Below, piece after piece: positions 58,250 to 64,000 of a stretch of 64,000 bases of DNA (the first letter of the stretch is position 1; the number at the start of each line of letters is the position of its first letter). Under the pieces are notes generated by a model that saw only the letters and a program-made list of their open reading frames with translations, was not told the origin of the DNA and searched no databases. Source of the DNA: Malachius bipustulatus. Its lineage: Eukaryota; Arthropoda; Insecta; Coleoptera; Melyridae. The position numbers and the translations under genes were made by a program. Location of the stretch: positions 26,139,162 to 26,203,161 of the forward strand of contig OU342637.1 in NCBI GenBank assembly GCA_910589415.1, written 5' to 3'.

Positions 58250-58560
58250 TCATCTTTTCAGGATCGTCCAAGCGTGTACTTAAACAGTGAGGGCGGCCGG
58301 ATTGTTGCCGGGGGTCAGAGGGGAAGGGAGTTTATGTGTTTCCTAATGGTACACTCCGGGCCGCAAGTCGCGACGCGAGCAAATGCGCCCCAAATAATGA
58401 CAACCCTCTAATTAATTACTCAGGCCCGTCAAGTAACCATTCCTTTTAATTTAATAAAATGCTTTGTGTTTCTTTCGTCGCTACGGGGAGTGAGATGTAT
58501 TGCTTTTGCCATGCCGATGCCGTGTTGTCGATTCAAAAATAAAAATAAAGCATCTCGACG
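58250..58560. other. GC-rich non-repetitive island J
   Basis: Unique block with CpG-rich words (GAGGGCGGCCGGATTGTTGC, GCAAGTCGCGACGCGAGC). No long coding frame. Possible conserved non-coding sequence by composition. Confidence 0.35.
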
Positions 58561-59779
58561 GATTATAAAAGAATTTTTTCCCTTCCTGATAATCAGATCT
58601 CATAAATTCTACTTTTACATCAGATTTCCATTTTACTCATTTTACATATTTAGACGAGTAAGTAGCAGCACTGGCAACAATGCAAAAATAAACAAAAAAG
58701 GCAAAAAAAAAGAAAAAACGTAGCATCAACACCCACGTGATTTAATACAACAGAAACTGTCACCTGAACCAAACAGAAAATAAGTCAGCTCTCTATAGGC
58801 GCATGTTTTGATTAGGGACAACCCACGGTTTTCGAAAATACTGAAATCCTGTCCACCACGTCTCTTTATTTTATTATACCTCTTACCCGTTTACATCGTG
58901 GAGCAATTTAAATTTACTCGAATAATTTCAACAGAAATGGAGAAGGAATCAAGTGCAGAGGATTTGGCATCCAGTTCTACGACAAGCTTGAAACATTCAG
59001 CATCTGATATGACGGCATAGGGGAGACCGTGCTGCTAGAGGGGGGAGAACTAGTGAAGGGGGTATGACGTCATCAGACCATCAGCTTATAATAAACAGGA
59101 ACATTATCTCGAAAGCTCGATTCTTTTTTGCAATGAGCGGTTAGACAAAGTCAGGTTAGCTCTAAAATTCGCTTTTTTCAGAGTCAGGTCAGCTCGAATT
59201 TCTTCTTTGAAGATCAAGTTCGACAAGATCAAAAAAAGCTGGAATTTTGAGCTTGCAAAAAAGAAAAATTCAACCGTTCAATCCAGGCAGGAGTCGTCAG
59301 ATACATCCCCCAACGCTGGGTATCATCGTCAGATAGGTACTATAGTTTTTATTGAACCTTACACCAATCACTAACAATTTTACACCTAGTTAATTACTTT
59401 TCGTCGGTAATCGTCAGATATTCCTTAAATAGTGTAATAATAATTTTAATTCTCGAGCCAGTCCAAACATTTGGGTCCCTTAATAAAATTGAGTGAGTTA
59501 TTAGGCGATAAAACGAGAATAAACTCACAAAAGTTGCCTGATAAATTGCTTCAAAGATGAAATTTATTTTTTTGTGAATATCTCTTGTAATTTTACTTAG
59601 ACGAAGTAACATCCTGTAGATTCTGCCACGGCATTTGTATACCTATATACTAAAGCAAGCGTTGCAGGAGTTCTTCATAAAGTTTCGGGCTTTCAATACA
59701 AAATTTTCAAAGCATCTCTACCACACAAAGAGCAAAAGAAATTATACATCGAATTGAATGGCAGATTTTCACACTTTAA
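58561..59779. other. Unassigned sequence
   Basis: AT-rich. A short frame ending at 59020 contains an ATG-started 27-residue Ser-rich stretch of no known family. GTCAGGTTAGCTC and GTCAGGTCAGCTCGA near 59150-59195 form a small local duplication. Confidence 0.35.
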
Positions 59780-60060
59780 TTCAATGGAACTTATCCATTC
59801 GTCCCGGTGATATAGGTGTGTTCAGGTCTGGACTGTTGGATTGGAAGAGCGAACCGAGTGCGAGTAGCCGCCGGTCTAGTATGTTAATTCTCTCTGTAGC
59901 AGCCCGCCCCCCGCCGAGATACAGCACTCCGACAATTAACCGATTAGCCGTACTCCGAAAGGATTAATCCGCGCGCCGGATCAATGGTTAATTAAAAGGA
60001 GATACCACGCCAAGACCAAGACCACTCCGATGCTCACGAATACATTCATATATACCGGCG
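59780..60060. other. GC-rich non-repetitive island K
   Basis: Unique block with CpG-rich words (CGAGTGCGAGTAGCCGCCGG, CGCCCCCCGCCGAG). No coding signal. A candidate conserved non-coding element by composition. Confidence 0.35.
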
Positions 60061-60061
60061 A

Positions 60062-60505
60062 TTGCAGATTAATTTATCTCTTACTGTTATCCTGCTATTA
60101 TTACAGTCTAATGCTTGGATTAAAAGGTCTCCAAAACGCTTAAAGTTATCTATTAAGGATGCAATGGTGATGGTGATCGTGATAGTGATAGTGATAGTGA
60201 TAGTTGAAACTCATCGCATCTTCTTCAAAAAATCATTCAGTCCTATTATTAAAGGAAACAATGGTGCATATAAAAAGTGCATAATTACTAGTGATAATGA
60301 TATATCGGTCATCGATCACCTTATCGCGGCGCCCATGGAACCCGCTAACCACACAATGATCATCGCGTGCTGCAATGTCGTGAGGGAATTGAATAACTCC
60401 AGCCGAAGATTTAAGGCCGACGCTCCACCATCCATTACTCATGAACGAACAATGGTCACGAACGGACCCGTTGCACGGCACTGGCCCCACAAATCCCACT
60501 TCTGA
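60062..60505 (+). CDS. Unrecognised 147-codon open frame crossing a GATAGT microsatellite, doubtful
   Basis: The frame begins at a TTG codon, not ATG. Residues near 34-48 are a Val-Ile run encoded by the GTGATAGTGATAG microsatellite. The second half (60290-60505) is GC-richer and encodes an ordinary-looking sequence, but the opposite strand is also open there (60233-60499), which is typical of non-coding GC-rich DNA. No domain is recognised. Confidence 0.15.
   Translation: MQINLSLTVILLLLQSNAWIKRSPKRLKLSIKDAMVMVIVIVIVIVIVETHRIFFKKSFSPIIKGNNGAYKKCIITSDNDISVIDHLIAAPMEPANHTMIIACCNVVRELNNSSRRFKADAPPSITHERTMVTNGPVARHWPHKSHF
60164..60204. repeat. GTGATAGTGATAG microsatellite
   Basis: Hexanucleotide-like GTGATA repeats, about six copies including imperfect GGTGATGGTGATC at the left. 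Confidence 0.85.
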
Positions 60506-61269
60506 TCTGTGACTCTATTAGGGGGTGTTTATACGGAATAAAGCGAGAGCTGCACGGATTATTTCATTTAACTGTTGTATGGACAGTGCATTATTTACCG
60601 GTCAGTTAAGTTTAAGTAATGATAACGTTATGTAAATAAGAAATTATCTTTACGACTTGGGAAAATGGAAGTCATGTTCTTATATGAGGTACTTTGATAT
60701 AATTAATTGTCGCCATTAACTACTACTACTGTGAAATTGTTGTCTAGATATTTACATAATTACATGCATTATTTACAACAAATTAAATTTAAGACTCGCT
60801 CAACATAAACGTCCCTTTGTTGCTGAATAACTTCTAGCAGCTTCTCTTCACTGCCCTTCCTGTTTCTGCATCAATAACTCTTGCTGCTGCTGAACGTCTT
60901 CGAGCTTCTTCTCTATCATTTCCTCAGACATTGTTACTTTCAGTGTCCTTTCCACTTCGTAAATTGATCTTCTTGCTGGAATCCGTTATCCCACTTCTGA
61001 CACCATCACTGAAACGTTCTTCCTATTTAATTGTATCAGTCACAACACAACTATAACAATAACCTCCAAAGTCCAAATAATCAGCTCTTCTTATTTACAC
61101 ACACTCGCACTACTAAACACAGCTATGCTCTAATCTCTAATTGCACTTCACTAGTTGTGCAGACAATTTTCAATATCCACTTATTCTGTCACAATCACTG
61201 AACAACCTGCTTTCTTATCCTTCAATATCCTTCACCAATGTTCTTTATTCTGTAGTACTCCAATCTAAA
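60506..61269. other. Unassigned sequence
   Basis: AT-rich, with a CT-rich stretch (60830-61020) containing recurring TTCTGC/CTTCT words. No gene recognised. Confidence 0.35.
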
Positions 61270-62030
61270 CTGATTGTAAAACTAAGGCTGCTAAAAAATA
61301 TAAAAATTTAGTAACTGGACAGTCAAAGTCAAACGTCATGTATAAAATGGTATTTTAAGCATAAAAGAAAGAATAACTTTTTTCAAGATGAGGCCTTGTT
61401 TAGGAAATATTTCCAAAAATATAAAACTAAGGCCGCTCAGTGAAAATGTGTTTTATTCAAAAATTGAACAACAATTTTGGAAATATTTCCTAAACGATTC
61501 ATGAACTTGAAAAAAGTTATTCTTTGTTTCATGCTTAAAAAACGATTTTATACATGGCGTTTGATTTTGACTGTCCAGTGACTATTTTTTTTTTCATAAA
61601 GCCAGTTTTGTAATTTTGAAAATATTTCCTAAACGAAGCCTGATCTTCAAAAAAGTTACTCTCTATTTTATGCTTAAAATACGATTTTATACAAGGCGTT
61701 CTATTTTGATTGTCAAGTTGACTAAATTTTTATATTTTTTAGCAGCCTTAGTTTTACATTTTTGGAAATATTTCCTAAACGAGGCCTGATCTTGAAAAAA
61801 GGTATTCGTTATTTCATGCTTAAAATACGATTTTATACATGGCGTTCTATTTTGACTGTCCAGTTACTAAATTTTTATATTTTTTAGCAGCCTTAGTTTT
61901 ACATTTTTGTAAATATTTCCTAAACGAGGCCTGATCTTGGAAAAAGTTACTCTCTCCTTTATGTTTAAAATACGATTTTATACATGGCGTTCTATTTTGA
62001 CCAAACACCATGTACAGGGTGATTCATTAT
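61270..62030. repeat. Array of ~146 bp units with palindromic junction (copy 2)
   Basis: One unit runs forward (GTAACTGGACAGTCAAAGTC, GTATTTTAAGCATAAAAG, GGAAATATTTCC). After the junction AAGGCCGCTCAG..TTTTATTCAAAAATTG at about 61435-61475, about four units run inverted (GCTTAAAATACGATTTTATA near 61530, 61672, 61820 and 61965). The family and the junction are the same as at 41460-42610, but the inverted arm is the long one here. Confidence 0.9.
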
Positions 62031-62034
62031 AATG

Positions 62035-62831
62035 TCGCCCCCCTTTAACTTTGTTATTTCATGTGTCTCAAAAAATTAAAAGTAGGGTTATGTAGGTGCT
62101 AAAAAAGACTTTTTTATACGTATAACAAAAATTTGAAAATAGATCAGTATACAGGGAAAACCAAAAATTTAATTTTTTTTTTCAATGGAACACCCTATAT
62201 ATGAATTTATTTTTCGATTTCTCGTAAAATTCTAAGCATAATTTATATAACATACCGTATACCTAAATTCAAAGGCTTCTGAAATATTCCCATTTGAAAC
62301 ATCATCAAATATTTTATAAAACACCTGTTGCAAATCAAGAAATCTAACAATAAAATGCTCTACTGGGCCTCCATTTTTTTCAACACATTTTATAAGGGTT
62401 TATAAGGGTTGTTCGCATTTTCTCCAATGAATCTGTTATGAATTCTGGGTTATTTTAATTTAAATTATTAATTTTAATCCGTATCAAATCTTTTAGATGA
62501 TCGAGGTTTTCAATTTGGTAGTTATACACACGGTTTTTTAAATAGTTTCAAATGCGAATATTTCAGAAACTATTGAATTTAGGTATACGGTGTGTTATAT
62601 AAATTATGCTTAGAATTTTACGAGGAGTCGAAAAATAGATTCATATATAGGGTGTTCCATTGAAAAAAAAAAAAAAATTTTTGGTTTTCCCTGTATACTG
62701 ATCTATTTTCAAATTTTTGTTATACGTATAAAAAAGTCTTTTTTAGCACCTACATAACCCTACTTTTAATTTTTTTGAGACACATGAAATAACAAAGTTA
62801 AAGGGGGGAGACATTATAATGAATCACCCTG
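62035..62831. mobile_element. 797 bp non-autonomous DNA transposon with ~270 bp inverted ends
   Basis: The left end starts CAGGGTGATTCATTATAATG and the right end is its reverse complement. Both are flanked by TA. The arms match for about 270 bp with few differences, leaving a short unpaired centre (about 62310-62540). Inside each arm a second terminus-like motif (ATATAGGGTGTTCCATTG on one strand) lies about 170 bp from the outer end, so each arm may itself derive from a smaller element. No transposase frame. The TA target and CAGGGTG end match the 9851-10487 element, suggesting the same transposase class. Confidence 0.9.
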
Positions 62832-62989
62832 TACCTATACGAGACTATACGAGGCTAGGAAATTTTATAAATGAATAATATAGTAGTTTTCGTGAAGGGA
62901 AGAATTTCGTATAATAAATATATCATCACTTCTCACTCTATTATAAGTAACGTGGTGACTGAAGAAATAATAAAACTGTAAGTAGATGA
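62832..62989. other. Unassigned sequence
   Basis: AT-rich spacer after the transposon. No feature recognised. Confidence 0.3.
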
Positions 62990-63480
62990 CTGACTGCTGC
63001 GTCTGTCATTCCGGTGAGCGTCGAGTAGCCGAAAATTCAAAGAGCGCGGACAAAAATCGAAAACCGGGGGATCTGAGAGAAACGTCAGACGTTGAAGCAC
63101 GATAAAAAGTCGCCCTCTCTTGCTGTACTATTAAAATTACAAGCGACTTGTCTCTCAGAGGAAAAGTTAAAGAGCAGAATCACAAGCAGATTGCAATAAA
63201 AAGAGACGGCGACACATTAACTCGACTGATGGCCGCTGGAAATTATATCTGTTCTGGTGCGCTCCGAGAATTCAGCTCAGGCATCTCTTCCATTATGTAC
63301 TCCAGTTTTTATTTCGTGCCTGAACGAGTCCGCTTTTTAAATCTTTAATAAAATTAATTTCGTATTCCTTTATTTTATTCGCGGGGCTGTTAAATTGAAA
63401 CCGTTCTCCGGTCTGCTTTAATTATGAGTTCTCGTCTGACCCGAGACCCTGCTCTGCTCCTGGCTCCTGGCCTTCCCGTC
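62990..63480. other. GC-rich non-repetitive island L
   Basis: Unique block with CpG-containing words (CGTCGAGTAGCCGAAAATTC, AGAGCGCGGAC, GAGACGGCGAC, TTATTCGCGGGGCTG). The 66-codon frame at 63148-63348 has no known domain. Candidate conserved non-coding element by composition. Confidence 0.35.
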
Positions 63481-64000
63481 TCTCAATCATACCATAAATA
63501 ATTGCTTATGTTCTTCCTTGCAAATCGAGTTTATTCTAAATTAATCAGATTTTTTAACTAAGTTTTGTACCCGCTTACTTACTCGTCGTACCTAACATAG
63601 TTCGTTATAACTCCATTGAAAAGCCAGTGCCAGTGCTTTAAATAAGTTTGAGACTTCTGTTCAAAGCTTTCCTCTAGTGGATTTCGGAAACGATCTAGAG
63701 AGAAAGGATAAAAGTTCCTTATTGGTGTCTCTATGTTAAGTCCTACCTACATTCTTCACTACAGATTTCTAATAGTTTATTTAGAGTAGTTGCTCTTAAG
63801 TTTCCCCAGATCTTTGACAAAACGAAGTCTATTTAACTCACCCATTTGTGTAAGGGCTGTGTCAGGTGGGGTTGAGACCCCTGCGAAAATATTTACAGTT
63901 CTTTTTTTTTTACTGAAAAATTGAATGACCTTTTTCTTGCGTTTTATCGATCGTTTCAAAATCGCTCTATTCATTTCAGAGGTGTCTTGATCATCTTTTA
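63481..64000. other. Unassigned sequence at the window end
   Basis: AT-rich sequence. The last ~70 bp (CTTTTTCTTGCGTTTTATCG, then TTTCAAAATCGC) resemble 11001-11035, which hints at an old dispersed repeat reaching past the window. Confidence 0.35.

Noticed and set aside
60062..60505. 147-codon frame as a membrane protein
   Set aside because: The hydrophobic run is a GTGATA microsatellite in translation, the start is TTG and the antisense strand is equally open; kept only as a doubtful entry.
1..64000. Intact host protein-coding gene, rRNA, snRNA or histone cluster
   Set aside because: No recognisable exon series, rRNA core or snRNA sequence was found on either strand by eye; only transposon-derived proteins were identifiable.

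Overview
The window looks like non-coding nuclear DNA from an arthropod, most likely an insect (a beetle would fit, but this is a guess from sequence style). It is AT-rich. It has no bacterial gene organisation and no long open reading frame. The only recognisable proteins are decayed insect-type transposon proteins: two Tc1/mariner-like transposases and three non-LTR retrotransposon (LINE) fragments. No intact host gene could be recognised. The longest open frames are under 200 codons and most lie inside repeats.

Much of the window consists of many different local tandem repeats, typically with units of 140-500 bp. These alternate with short, non-repetitive, relatively GC-rich islands that look like unique sequence (intron or intergenic, possibly regulatory). 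In order: 1-2160 is a degenerate 'TTGCTAACTGGAAAA' repeat. 4421-10640 is a ~286 bp satellite with a near-identical core at 5057-8215 and decayed edges, the right edge carrying a 637 bp inverted-repeat transposon. 12600-14160 is another tandem repeat. 15360-16290 is full of TGACGT motifs and contains a tRNA-like (SINE) head. 19040-21260 is a tandem repeat split by a 996 bp LINE derivative with an 11 bp target-site duplication. 22855-24900 holds two further tandem duplications. 26900-28500 holds a LINE RT relic and then a transposase relic whose DNA-binding helix-turn-helix segment has been tandemly multiplied. 29380-32720 holds two more repeat fields. 33250-34258 is a foldback element. 35480-36250 is a three-copy repeat.

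The second half contains large arrays that recur. A ~390 bp unit array at 37.7-39.7 kb recurs inverted at 50.6-52.8 kb. A ~146 bp unit array at 41.4-42.6 kb recurs at 61.3-62.0 kb, where a 797 bp inverted-repeat element interrupts or abuts it. A ~120 bp inverted pair at 37.25 and 42.7 kb brackets 5.4 kb. At 46.8-49.8 kb a 40 bp perfect inverted pair brackets a LINE 3' end and a degenerate DDE transposase. 53.4-60.5 kb is mostly unique sequence with GC-rich islands plus one repeat field (56.4-57.7 kb).

The most unusual signals are: (1) a perfect three-pentamer heat-shock element in all 11 core junctions of the 286 bp satellite; (2) a tandem array built from a transposase helix-turn-helix segment; (3) a dense cluster of CRE-like TGACGT sites; (4) paired inverted arrays over tens of kilobases. 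All counts and periods were read by eye.
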